From: Pseudomonadota bacterium
GTDB lineage: Bacteria > Pseudomonadota > Gammaproteobacteria > Burkholderiales > Burkholderiaceae_C
Assembly (NCBI GenBank): GCA_021808525.1
Contig: JAKBBK010000001.1
Location: forward strand, 1-64,000
Direction: 5' to 3'
DNA: 64,000 nucleotides
A program made the translations under genes and the position numbers. The notes below the pieces were generated by a model that saw only the letters and a program-made list of their open reading frames with translations, was not told where the DNA came from and did no database searches. Positions 22,447 to 31,641 of this stretch are shown here, piece by piece (the first letter of the stretch is position 1; each line of letters begins with the position of its first letter).

Positions 22447-23370
22447 ATGAATCTCGACCGTCTGAACTTTCATCACCTGCTGTACTTCTGGAGGGTGGCC
22501 AGCATCGGGCATCTCACGCGCGCCGCGCAGGAGCTGCACGTGGCGCAGTCGGCCCTGTCCACGCAGATCCGCCAGCTCGAGGACCGCCTGGGCGAGGCGC
22601 TGTTCGAGCGCGAGGGACGTCGCCTGGTGTTGACCGAGGCCGGCCAGCTGGTGCTGTCCTACGCGGAGAACATCTTCGGCCTGGGCCAGGAGATGCTGGG
22701 CCGGCTGGAGGGGCGCGCCGAAGGCATGCTGCGCCTGCGCGTGGGCAGCGTGGCCACGCTGTCGCGCAACTACCAGGAGAACTGGATCCGGCCCCTGCTC
22801 GGCGACCCCACGGTGGCCCTGACCCTGGAGTCGGGCACGCTGGAGGACCTGCTGGAGCGCCTGCTGCAGCATCGCCTGGACGTGGTCCTGTCCAACGAGG
22901 CGGTATCCGCCGACACCGAGCGCCCCTTCCATTGCCGCTTTCTCGGCAGCCAGGCGATTTCCCTGGTCGGCCCGGCAGCGGCCTGGAGTCGCCGGCGCCT
23001 GCGCGTGCCGGAGGACCTGCATGGACGCGACCTGGCGGTGCCCGGCCCACGGCATGCGCTGCGCGGGCAGTTCGACGCGCTGTGCATCGCGGCCGACGTG
23101 CGGCCCCGGTTTCGCGCCGAGGTCGACGACATGCCCATGCTGCGCCTGATCGCCCGTGACAGCGGCTGGTTGACGGTGCTGCCCGAGGTGGTGGTGCAGG
23201 ACGAGATTCGCAGCGGGATCCTGGTGAAGGTGGGGCGCTCGGAGCAGTTGCAGGAGCACTTCTACGCCATCACCACCACCCACCGGCACCGCCTGGAGCG
23301 CCTGGAGCGCCTGCTCGAGGGATCGCGCCGGGCGTTGCGGCCCATGCGGCGGGAAGCCGGCGCGGCCTGA
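22447..23370 (+). CDS. LysR-family regulator divergent from dabBA
   Basis: 307 residues. The N-terminal DNA-binding domain reads MNLDRLNFHHLLYFWRVASI and AQSALSTQIRQLEDRLGEALF, close to the NhaR-type branch of LysR proteins. The effector domain begins around residue 95. It is transcribed away from dabB-dabA, so inorganic carbon supply or a related metabolite is the likely signal, as is known for LysR genes (CcmR/CbbR-like) beside carbon-uptake genes. The next gene downstream, frmA, is 102 bp away and probably independent. Confidence 0.9.
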   Translation: MNLDRLNFHHLLYFWRVASIGHLTRAAQELHVAQSALSTQIRQLEDRLGEALFEREGRRLVLTEAGQLVLSYAENIFGLGQEMLGRLEGRAEGMLRLRVGSVATLSRNYQENWIRPLLGDPTVALTLESGTLEDLLERLLQHRLDVVLSNEAVSADTERPFHCRFLGSQAISLVGPAAAWSRRRLRVPEDLHGRDLAVPGPRHALRGQFDALCIAADVRPRFRAEVDDMPMLRLIARDSGWLTVLPEVVVQDEIRSGILVKVGRSEQLQEHFYAITTTHRHRLERLERLLEGSRRALRPMRREAGAA

Positions 23371-23409
23371 GTCGCCTCGTCCGGGCGCGAAGCGGGCCAG
23401 GGCGGCTAA

Positions 23410-24582
<1,173 letters not shown>

Positions 24583-24596
24583 GCCGCGGGAATCCG

Positions 24597-25448
24597 GTGG
24601 AACGCATCGAACATCACGCCTGCTTCGGCGGCAGGCAGGAAGTCTGGCGCCACGCGGCGTCCAGCCTGGGCTGCGACATGAACGTCGGCGTGTATCTGCC
24701 GCCGGCGGCGCTGCAGGGTCGGCGCTGCGGCGTGCTGTACTGGCTGTCGGGCCTGACGTGCACCGAGCAGAATTTCATCACCAAGGCGGGAGCGCAGCAG
24801 CACGCGGCGCGCCACGGGCTGATCGTGGTGGCGCCGGACACCAGCCCGCGCGACCCCGGCGGCAGCCTGGGCGTGGCCGACGACCCGGGCCACGACCTGG
24901 GGCAGGGGGCAGGCTTCTATGTCGATGCCACCCAGGCGCCCTGGTCGGCGCACTACCGCATGCACAGCTACGTGGCCGAGGAGCTGCCGGCCTGGGTGCA
25001 AGCGCATTTCCCGGCCAGCGACGCGCGGGGAATCAGCGGGCACTCGATGGGCGGGCACGGAGCCCTGGTGACGGCGCTGCGCCATCCCGGACGCTACCGC
25101 AGCGTCTCGGCCTTCGCTCCCATCGTGGCGCCTTCGCAGGTGCCCTGGGGGCGCAAGGCCTTCGGCGCCTACCTCGGCGCGGATGCGCGCGACTGGCAGG
25201 CCTGGGATGCCGTCGCGCTGCTGGGCGGCGCCCGCGAGCGCCTGCCCCTGCTGGTGGACCAGGGCGCCGACGACCCCTTCCTGCACGAGCAACTGCGCCC
25301 GCAGCTGCTGCGCCAGGCCTGCGAGGCCGCCGCGCACCCGCTGCAGCTGCGCCTGCGCGAGGGCTACGACCACAGCTACTACTTCGTCGCCAGTTTCCTG
25401 GGCGAACATTTCGAGCATCACGCGCGCCATCTGGGCGAAGCGCGCTGA
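24597..25448 (+). CDS. fghA: S-formylglutathione hydrolase
   Basis: 283 residues when started at the GTG at 24597 (V-E-R-I-E-H), which puts the N-terminus where the esterase D family begins; the frame is open far upstream inside frmA. The serine nucleophile is in GISGHSMGGHGA (S150), with aspartate in VDQGADDPFL and histidine in EGYDHSYYF. It hydrolyses S-formylglutathione to formate and glutathione. It is co-transcribed with frmA upstream and lies 19 bp before a hydroxyacid dehydrogenase gene. The GTG start has only a weak ribosome binding site, so translation may depend on frmA. Confidence 0.95.
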   Translation: MERIEHHACFGGRQEVWRHAASSLGCDMNVGVYLPPAALQGRRCGVLYWLSGLTCTEQNFITKAGAQQHAARHGLIVVAPDTSPRDPGGSLGVADDPGHDLGQGAGFYVDATQAPWSAHYRMHSYVAEELPAWVQAHFPASDARGISGHSMGGHGALVTALRHPGRYRSVSAFAPIVAPSQVPWGRKAFGAYLGADARDWQAWDAVALLGGARERLPLLVDQGADDPFLHEQLRPQLLRQACEAAAHPLQLRLREGYDHSYYFVASFLGEHFEHHARHLGEAR

Positions 25449-25467
25449 GTCAGAGGGAGATCCGCGA

Positions 25468-26355
25468 ATGAACACGAACACCAAGGTACAGCCCCTGCGC
25501 ATCGGCTTCATCGGCCTGGGCATCATGGGGCGCAGCATGGCCGGCCACCTGCTGGCCGCCGGCCACGAGCTGCGCGTGTACAACCGCTCGCGCGACAAGG
25601 CCGACGATCTGGTGGCCCGCGGGGCCCGCTGGTGCGACAGCCCCGGCGAGGTGGCGGACGGATCGGAGATGGTGATCACCATGGTGGGCTATCCGGCCGA
25701 CGTGGAACAGGTCTACCTGGGCCCGGCAGGCATTGTCGAGCGCGCGGCGCCGGGCACCCTGCTGGTCGACATGACCACCTCCAGCCCCTCGCTGGCGCAG
25801 CGCATCGCGCTGGCCGCCCGCGCGCGCGGCTGCGGCGCGCTGGACGCGCCGGTCTCCGGGGGCGACGTGGGCGCGCGCGAGGCCCGGCTGTCCATCATGG
25901 TCGGCGGCGAGCAGGCGGATTTCGACCGCGCGCTGCCGGTGCTGTCGCTCATGGGCACCAACACGGTGCTGCTGGGCGGACCCGGCAACGGGCAGCACAC
26001 CAAGATGTGCAACCAGATCGTCATCGCCTCCACCATCGTCGGCGTCACCGAGGGCCTGGTCTACGCGCGGCGCGCCGGGCTCGATCCGGCGACCGTGCTG
26101 CAGGCCATCGGCGGCGGCGCGGCCTCGGGCTTCCAGCTCAACGTGCTGGGCCCGCGCATCATCGGCGGGGATTTCGCGCCGGGGTTCTTCATCGAGCACT
26201 TTCTCAAGGACCTGGGCATCGCCCTGGGCGAGGCCGAGCAGATGGGCCTGGAGCTTCCGGGCCTGGCGCTGGCGCGCGGCCTGTACGAGCGCATGGCCGA
26301 GCGCGGACTGGGTCGCGACGGGACGCAGGCGCTGATCAAGCTGTACCAGGCCTGA
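25468..26355 (+). CDS. 3-hydroxyisobutyrate dehydrogenase-family / tartronate semialdehyde reductase-like
   Basis: 295 residues with the beta-hydroxyacid dehydrogenase layout: nucleotide loop IGFIGLGIMGRSMAGHLL at the N-terminus, substrate segment LDAPVSGGDVGAREARLSIM, and the catalytic lysine in GQHTKMCNQI (K179). An excellent ribosome binding site (AGAGGGAGA) precedes the ATG. The family includes GarR (tartronate semialdehyde reductase), 3-hydroxyisobutyrate dehydrogenase and GLYR succinic semialdehyde reductases; I cannot decide between them. It follows fghA by 19 bp, so it may share the formaldehyde operon, perhaps detoxifying an aldehyde by-product. Confidence 0.88.
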   Translation: MNTNTKVQPLRIGFIGLGIMGRSMAGHLLAAGHELRVYNRSRDKADDLVARGARWCDSPGEVADGSEMVITMVGYPADVEQVYLGPAGIVERAAPGTLLVDMTTSSPSLAQRIALAARARGCGALDAPVSGGDVGAREARLSIMVGGEQADFDRALPVLSLMGTNTVLLGGPGNGQHTKMCNQIVIASTIVGVTEGLVYARRAGLDPATVLQAIGGGAASGFQLNVLGPRIIGGDFAPGFFIEHFLKDLGIALGEAEQMGLELPGLALARGLYERMAERGLGRDGTQALIKLYQA

Positions 26356-26443
26356 GGGCCTTGCAGGCAAGCCGGGGAACTTCGGCGGCGCCAGGAGGTC
26401 CAAGGCGGCATGGAACCCACGCGCGGCCCGTGCCCGGCGCGCC

Positions 26444-27970
26444 ATGCTCATGAACCCGCAGACCCTCGGCCCGTCCACGCCCCCGCAGTCGCAAACGCAG
26501 TCGCAAACGCAGCCCGCCGGGCAGCGCCGTGCCTTCGCCACGGTGTTCATGATCGAGTTGTGGGAGCGCTTCGGCTTCTACGGCATGGCCGCGCTGATGG
26601 TGCTGTACATGGTGCAGGGCCTGGGCTATGCGGATGAGCGCGCCAACCTGAGCTGGGGCGCGCTCAGCGCGCTGGTGTATGCGCTGCCGGTACTCGGCGG
26701 CTGGGCGGCGGATCGCTGGCTGGGTACGCGGCGCTGCATGCTGGCGGGGGCCGTGGTGCTGGCGGTCGGCTATGGGCTGCTGGCGCTGCCGTCGCGCCGG
26801 CTCGAGCTCCTGTTCGCCTCGCTGGCGCTGATCGCGGTGGGCAACGGCTTGTTCAAGCCCAATGCGGCCAATCTGGTGCGGCGCATCTATGAAAGCGAAC
26901 CGGCCCGCATCGACAGCGCCTTCACCGTGTACTACATGGCGGTGAACATCGGCTCCACGGCGTCCATGCTCGCCACCCCCTGGGTGCGCGAGGTCTGGGG
27001 CTGGCATGCCGCCTTCGCGCTGAGTTGCGCGGGGCTGCTGCTGGGCCTGGCCAACTACCGCTGGATGCGCGATGCGCTGCAAGGCGTGGGCAGCCCCGCG
27101 GATGCCGGGCCCCTCGGAGCCAGGCGGGCCGCCGGACTGCTCGTCGGAGGGGTACTGGCCGCGGCGATGGGGGCCATGGTGCTGGTCCACGTCGAGCTGG
27201 CCGACTGGGGCGTGGCGGCCCTGGGCATCGGCGTGTTCGTGGCCTACGGTGTGGTCCTGGGGCGCGCCCATGCGCACGAGCGCCCGGGCCTGCTCACGGC
27301 CGGCGCCCTGGTGCTGGAAGTGGGCCTGTACTTCGTGTTCTACCAGCAGATGTCGACCTCGCTGACCCTGTTCGCGCTTCGCAACGTCGACGCCGAGTTG
27401 CGCATTCCGGGCGGGCTGGCGCTGCACCTGCTGCCGGCGCAGTTCCAGGCCCTCAATCCCATCTGGATCATGGTGCTGAGCCCGGGTCTGGCCTGGCTGT
27501 ATACCCGCCTGGCGCGGGGCCCCGGGGACCTGCCCCTGGAAGCCAAGTTCGCGCTGGGATTCGTGGCGGTGGCGGCCGGCTTCGGGGTGTTCGCGGCCAG
27601 CGGGCTGGCGGCCGTCGACGGGCGCGTTCCGGCGTGGTTCGTCGTGGCCGGCTATGGTTTGATTTCCCTGGGCGAGCTGCTGCTCAGCGGCCTCGGGCTG
27701 GCGGTGATCGCGCGCCATGTGCCCGCGCGCCTGTCGGGGCTGCTGATGGGCGTGTTTTTCGCGGTCAGCGGCATCTCCATGTACCTGGGCGGCCTGGTCG
27801 CGAATGTCGCGCGGGTGCCGCTGGGCCCGCAGCTGAGCGCGCAGCAGACCCTGCCGCCGTACCTCCATCTGTTCGGCCGGCTGGCCCTGGTTTCGCTGGC
27901 GGGCTTCGCGCTCTCCATGCTGCTGCTGGGTGCCTTGCGGCTCGCGGCCGTCCGCCGCAGGCCCGGTTGA
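26444..27970 (+). CDS. POT-family proton-dependent oligopeptide transporter
   Basis: 508 residues with about 12-14 hydrophobic helices. POT marks are the N-terminal ELWERFGFYGMAALMVLYM (ExxERFxYY-type proton-coupling motif), GGWAADRWLGTRR and the segment FTVYYMAVNIGS. It should import di- and tripeptides with protons at the inner membrane. The leader has a Gln/Ser-rich repeat (QSQTQSQTQ) just before the first helix. A second ATG at 26450 is possible. It is 88 bp after the hydroxyacid dehydrogenase gene and convergent with the thioesterase gene. The exact substrate range is unknown; nitrate or amino acid transport is less likely in bacteria. Confidence 0.93.
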   Translation: MLMNPQTLGPSTPPQSQTQSQTQPAGQRRAFATVFMIELWERFGFYGMAALMVLYMVQGLGYADERANLSWGALSALVYALPVLGGWAADRWLGTRRCMLAGAVVLAVGYGLLALPSRRLELLFASLALIAVGNGLFKPNAANLVRRIYESEPARIDSAFTVYYMAVNIGSTASMLATPWVREVWGWHAAFALSCAGLLLGLANYRWMRDALQGVGSPADAGPLGARRAAGLLVGGVLAAAMGAMVLVHVELADWGVAALGIGVFVAYGVVLGRAHAHERPGLLTAGALVLEVGLYFVFYQQMSTSLTLFALRNVDAELRIPGGLALHLLPAQFQALNPIWIMVLSPGLAWLYTRLARGPGDLPLEAKFALGFVAVAAGFGVFAASGLAAVDGRVPAWFVVAGYGLISLGELLLSGLGLAVIARHVPARLSGLLMGVFFAVSGISMYLGGLVANVARVPLGPQLSAQQTLPPYLHLFGRLALVSLAGFALSMLLLGALRLAAVRRRPG

Positions 27971-27975
27971 AACCT

Positions 27976-28007
27976 GGCCTGAGCCTGGCGCAAGCCGGAC
28001 CCAGGCC
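27976..28007. terminator. Possible bidirectional stem-loop between convergent genes
   Basis: GGCCTG at 27976-27981 pairs with CAGGCC at 28002-28007, with further partial pairing down to a GCAA tetraloop. It sits in the 50-bp gap between the POT transporter gene and the convergent thioesterase gene. There is no clear T-run on either side, so termination here would be weak or factor-assisted. Confidence 0.3.
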
Positions 28008-28020
28008 GGACCGGGGCGCC

Positions 28021-28497
28021 TCAGCCCTTGCGCGCGGCCTGGCGAAAACGCGCGGCCAGTTCACGCCGCAGCTCCTTGCGCAGCTTGGCGGCCTCGAAGC
28101 GGCGCAGTTCATCGGGCGTGGAAGGCTGCAGCGCCGGCACGGCCACCGGGCGCCCGTCGTCGCCCACCGCGACCATGGTGAAAAAGCAGCTGTTCACGTG
28201 GCGCTGGGTCTGGGTGCGGATTTCCTGCGCCACCACCTTGATGCCCACTTCCATCGAGGAACTTCCGGTGTAGTTCACGCTGGCCAGGAAGCTGAGCAGC
28301 TCGCCCACCTGGATGGGCTGCAGGAAGGTCACCTGGTCCACGCTCAGGGTGACCACGTAGCGTCCGCAGTACTGCGCGGCACAGGCATAGGCCACCTCGT
28401 CCAGAAGCTTGAGCACGGCGCCGCCGTGCACCTTGCCGGAGAAGTTGGCCATGCCCGGCGTCATCAACACCGTCATGGTCAGCTGGTGGGAACCCAT
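28021..28497 (-). CDS. Acyl-CoA thioesterase, hotdog fold (YciA/ACOT-like)
   Basis: 158 residues. The hotdog-fold signature is NFSGKVHGGAVLKLLDEVAY with the catalytic-type aspartate and helix, followed by SVDQVTFLQPIQVGE. The C-terminal 35 residues are charged (ELRRFEAAKLRKELRREL). Members hydrolyse acyl-CoA esters in the cytoplasm and help to set free CoA levels. It is divergent from a LysR gene (111 bp between starts). No partner operon is apparent, and the preferred acyl chain cannot be told from sequence. Confidence 0.92.
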   Translation of the reverse strand: MGSHQLTMTVLMTPGMANFSGKVHGGAVLKLLDEVAYACAAQYCGRYVVTLSVDQVTFLQPIQVGELLSFLASVNYTGSSSMEVGIKVVAQEIRTQTQRHVNSCFFTMVAVGDDGRPVAVPALQPSTPDELRRFEAAKLRKELRRELAARFRQAARKG

Positions 28498-28608
28498 GGT
28501 GCAAGCCTTTGTCCGCGTCGTGAAGTCTCGATTGTGCCTGGGGCTGGCGGCAGGACATTACCATGCGGCGCAACCGGTGCCCTTGCCGCCGGAGGGATGG
28601 TGGTCGCG

Positions 28609-29517
28609 ATGAAACTGGCTGCATTGCAGGCCCTGGTGCTGGCGGTCGAGCTCGGCAGCGTGCGCAGTGCCGCGCGACAGCTCGGCCTGTCGCAGCCGGC
28701 GCTGAGCAAGATGTTGCGCGAGCTCGAGCTGGAGCTGGGCGCGCCCCTGCTGGTACGCACCCACCAGGGGGTGGCTCCCACGGCCCAGGGGCGCGTGCTG
28801 CATGAACATGCGCGCAGGGTGTCCAAGGAACTCATCGACGCGACCCAGCGCATCCACCAGATGGGCGGGCAGATGCAGGGGGAACTCAACGTGGGGGCCG
28901 TGCCGCTGGCCATCATGCTGCTCCTCCCCGAGGCCCTGCGCAGTTTCTGCCGGGAATTCCCGGGCATCAAGCTGCGCGTGCACGAGGAAATGCATGTGGC
29001 CCAGTTGCAGCAACTGCGCACCGGCGCGCTGGACATCGTGGTCGGGGGCATTCCGCAGGGCCTGGCCAACGGCGAATTCCTCAGCGAGGCCCTGCTGGAC
29101 ACCGAGATGGTGGTGGCGGCCGAGCGTGGCAGCCCCTGGGCTCGCGCACGCAGCCTGGCCGAGCTGCGCGAGGCGCGCTGGATCTACACCAATGCGCTGG
29201 GCGATACCGGCTACGCGCGGGCGCTGTTCGAGCAGCATGGCCTGGCACCGCCACCGGTGGGTGCGGTGGTCAACTCCACGCTCACGCTGCTGTCCCTGCT
29301 GAGCACCGGGGACTTCGTCGGGCTCATGCCCGAGCAGGCCATGAGCCACCGGTTCGCGCGCGAGTTCCTGTGTCGCGTGCCCGTCGCCGAGGCCGGCCTG
29401 GCGCTGCGCGTGGGCGCGATCATCCGCAACGCATCCTCGGTGGCGCCCGCGGTGCAGCACCTCATCAGCCATCTGCATCAGGCGGCGCGTCGTCACGCCC
29501 AGGCCGGCGATCGCTGA
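28609..29517 (+). CDS. LysR-family transcriptional regulator
   Basis: 302 residues from the ATG at 28609 (MKLAALQALVLAVELGS); ATG 28597 and GTG 28600 lie just upstream with a GGAGGG sequence too close to the first, so the start is uncertain by 4 codons. The DNA-binding helix reads SQPALSKMLRELELELG. The effector domain starts near residue 92. It resembles the LysR protein at the left window edge over its whole visible length. Its last 53 bases overlap the end of the histidine kinase gene on the other strand. It is divergent from the thioesterase gene, which is a possible target. Confidence 0.9.
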   Translation: MKLAALQALVLAVELGSVRSAARQLGLSQPALSKMLRELELELGAPLLVRTHQGVAPTAQGRVLHEHARRVSKELIDATQRIHQMGGQMQGELNVGAVPLAIMLLLPEALRSFCREFPGIKLRVHEEMHVAQLQQLRTGALDIVVGGIPQGLANGEFLSEALLDTEMVVAAERGSPWARARSLAELREARWIYTNALGDTGYARALFEQHGLAPPPVGAVVNSTLTLLSLLSTGDFVGLMPEQAMSHRFAREFLCRVPVAEAGLALRVGAIIRNASSVAPAVQHLISHLHQAARRHAQAGDR

Positions 29518-30943
29518 GGGCCTCGCCCGGTTGGGTGGCGGCCGCGGCCAGGGCGGGGGCATCGCCGGGCGCATGGGAAGCCGCAAGGGCCGTGGGCAGC
29601 AGGCTGCGCTGGCTGTAGCGCACCCGCAGCCCACCCTGCGCACGGTTGCTCAGGCGCACCACGCCGCCGAGATTGGCGGCGATGCTGCTCATGATGGCCA
29701 GTCCCAGTCCGCTGCCGCCCTCCTCGCCGTCGCGGTGCAGGCGGTTGAAGGCCTCGAAGGCCTGCGGCAGCAGGTCCTCGGGGATGCCCGGGCCGTCGTC
29801 GTCGATGTCCACGTGGGTCCAGGCGACGCCGTCGGCCCCGCTTCGGGTGCCGCAGCTCAGGTCCACCCGTCCCCCGGGGGGCGCGTAGCGCAGGGCGTTG
29901 TCCACCGCGTTGCGCAAGAGGGTGTAGAGCTGCGTGGGGTCGGCGAGGATGGGGGCGGGCGCCGGCGTGCCCGGGTCGCGCTCGATGCCGATGTCGATGC
30001 CGCGCTGGCGCGCCAGCGGCAGCAGGTCCTCCAGCACGTGGCGCAGCACCTCCAGGGGCTCGACCGGACGCGCCTGGCCGGCCGGACCCGACTGGGCGCG
30101 GGCCAGGCTGAGCAGCTGTTCCACCACCGCGCGGGTGCGGGCCAGCCCGCCCAGCATGCCCTGCAGTCGCTGGCGCGCCTCGGGGGGCAGCTCCACGTGG
30201 TCGAGGTTCTCGGCCTGCAGGGTCAGCGCGGCGATGGGGGTGCGAAGTTCGTGGGCGGCGTCCGCCAGGAAGCGCCGCTCGCGCTCGCGCAGCATGCGCA
30301 CGCGCTCGAGCAGGCCGTTGATGGATGCGACGAAGGGGCCCAGTTCGCGCGGCACGTCCACCATGGGAAGCGGCTCCAGGCGCAGCTCGCTGCGCGCGTC
30401 CACCTGCGCGGCCAGGCGCAGCACGGGGCGCAGCGCGCGGCGCAACACCAGGGTGGCCAGCAGCGCCAGCAGGGGAATCAGCGCCAGCAGCGGGTACAGG
30501 GTGCGCTGCGCGCTGTCGGCGGCGGCGTCCGAGCGCAGGTCGGTGCGCTGCGCGGCGGCGATGCGCCCGCCGGGGTCGCTGCGCACGAACACGCGCCATT
30601 CCTGGCCGGCCGCGTGCAGCACATGCATGCCCGGCGCGAGGTCTGCTGGAAGGGGCAGGCCGCCTGGGGCGCCCAGGCGCTGCACGACAATGCGCGCGTC
30701 CTGGTCCACCTCGGCCGCGCGCGCCAGCAGCGTGGCGTCGGGCATCTGGCCGCCGGCGTGCACCAGCGCCGCCACCTGGCGCAACTGCACGTCCTGCATG
30801 CGGTTGGCTTCCACATAGCCCAGCGCGTAGGACACCGCGCCGGTGCAGGCCCCCACCAGCGCCACCATCAGCGTGGTCGACAGCCACAGGCGGCGCAGCA
30901 GCGACTGCCCCGCCCAGTGGCGCAGGGCCTGCAGGGGCTTCAT
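29465..30943 (-). CDS. Sensor histidine kinase of efflux-linked two-component system
   Basis: 492 residues. Two membrane segments (about 20-42 and 150-167) flank a roughly 105-residue periplasmic sensor region. A HAMP-like stretch follows, then the H-box DAAHELRTPIAAL (H231), N-box NAVDNALRYAPPG and G-boxes DIDDDGPGIPEDL and GGSGLGLAIM. The C-terminal tail of about 40 residues is Ala/Pro-rich. It is of the QseC/TctE type and its start overlaps the response regulator stop (ATGA). The stimulus is unknown; the pump genes ahead of it suggest a metal or toxic compound sensed in the periplasm. Confidence 0.93.
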   Translation of the reverse strand: MKPLQALRHWAGQSLLRRLWLSTTLMVALVGACTGAVSYALGYVEANRMQDVQLRQVAALVHAGGQMPDATLLARAAEVDQDARIVVQRLGAPGGLPLPADLAPGMHVLHAAGQEWRVFVRSDPGGRIAAAQRTDLRSDAAADSAQRTLYPLLALIPLLALLATLVLRRALRPVLRLAAQVDARSELRLEPLPMVDVPRELGPFVASINGLLERVRMLRERERRFLADAAHELRTPIAALTLQAENLDHVELPPEARQRLQGMLGGLARTRAVVEQLLSLARAQSGPAGQARPVEPLEVLRHVLEDLLPLARQRGIDIGIERDPGTPAPAPILADPTQLYTLLRNAVDNALRYAPPGGRVDLSCGTRSGADGVAWTHVDIDDDGPGIPEDLLPQAFEAFNRLHRDGEEGGSGLGLAIMSSIAANLGGVVRLSNRAQGGLRVRYSQRSLLPTALAASHAPGDAPALAAAATQPGEALSDRRPGRDDAPPDADG

Positions 30944-31641
30944 GGCGCGCCGGCGGGGTCGGCGGGGGCGCCTGCGTCGCCGGCGTCGCGATCGACCACC
31001 CAGCCCACGCCGCGCACGTTCTTGATGGCGCCGGCGCCGAGTTTCTTGCGAATGCTGTGGATCAGGTATTCCACGGCGTTGCTCTCCACCTCTTCGTTCC
31101 AGCCGTAGATCAGGTTTTCCAGGTCATCGCGCGAGAGCACCGCCCCCGGGCGCAGCAGCAAGGCGTGCAGCAATGCGTATTCTCGCGCCGAAAGCCGGGC
31201 GCTGACCTCCCCGAAAGCGGCCTGGCGGGTGGCGGGGTCCAGCGTGACCACGCCGTTGCCCAGCACGGCCTGCGCCTGTCCCCCCTTGCGCCGCGCCACG
31301 GCGCGCAGGCGCGCCAGCAGTTCGCCGGTCTCGAAGGGCTTGATCAGGTAGTCGTCGGCCCCGAGGTCGAGCCCGCGGATGCGGTCGTCCACGCCGTCGC
31401 GGGCGGTGACGATGATCACCGGCAGGTTGTAGCCGGCGCGGCGCGCCGCCTGCAGCACGCCCAGGCCGTCGCGCCTGGGCAGCCCCAGATCCAGCAGCAT
31501 GGCCTCGTAGGGCGCGGTGCGCATGGCCAGCAGCGCGGCGTCTCCGTCGAGCACCCAGTCCACCGCGTGCGCCGCGTCGCGCAGGGCCTGCTGCGTGGCG
31601 GCCCCGAGCATGCGATCGTCTTCAACCAGCAGGATGCGCAT
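30940..31641 (-). CDS. OmpR/PhoB-family response regulator
   Basis: 233 residues. The receiver domain opens MRILLVEDDRML with the acidic pocket, the phosphorylation aspartate is D51 in MLLDLGLPRRDG, and the conserved lysine is in YLIKPFE. The C-terminal winged helix has RLSAREYALLHALLLRPG and the recognition helix region SNAVEYLIHSIRKKLG. It overlaps the RND gene by 20 nt and the kinase by 4 nt. It probably controls the whole pump operon; a direct repeat of CTAAGTC with 11-bp period lies upstream of the first gene and matches the way such dimers bind. Confidence 0.95.
   Translation of the reverse strand: MRILLVEDDRMLGAATQQALRDAAHAVDWVLDGDAALLAMRTAPYEAMLLDLGLPRRDGLGVLQAARRAGYNLPVIIVTARDGVDDRIRGLDLGADDYLIKPFETGELLARLRAVARRKGGQAQAVLGNGVVTLDPATRQAAFGEVSARLSAREYALLHALLLRPGAVLSRDDLENLIYGWNEEVESNAVEYLIHSIRKKLGAGAIKNVRGVGWVVDRDAGDAGAPADPAGAP

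Noticed and set aside
27025-28608. Extension of the LysR frame upstream to 27025
   Set aside because: It would run through the POT transporter in another frame and across the thioesterase on the other strand; LysR proteins begin at the helix-turn-helix.
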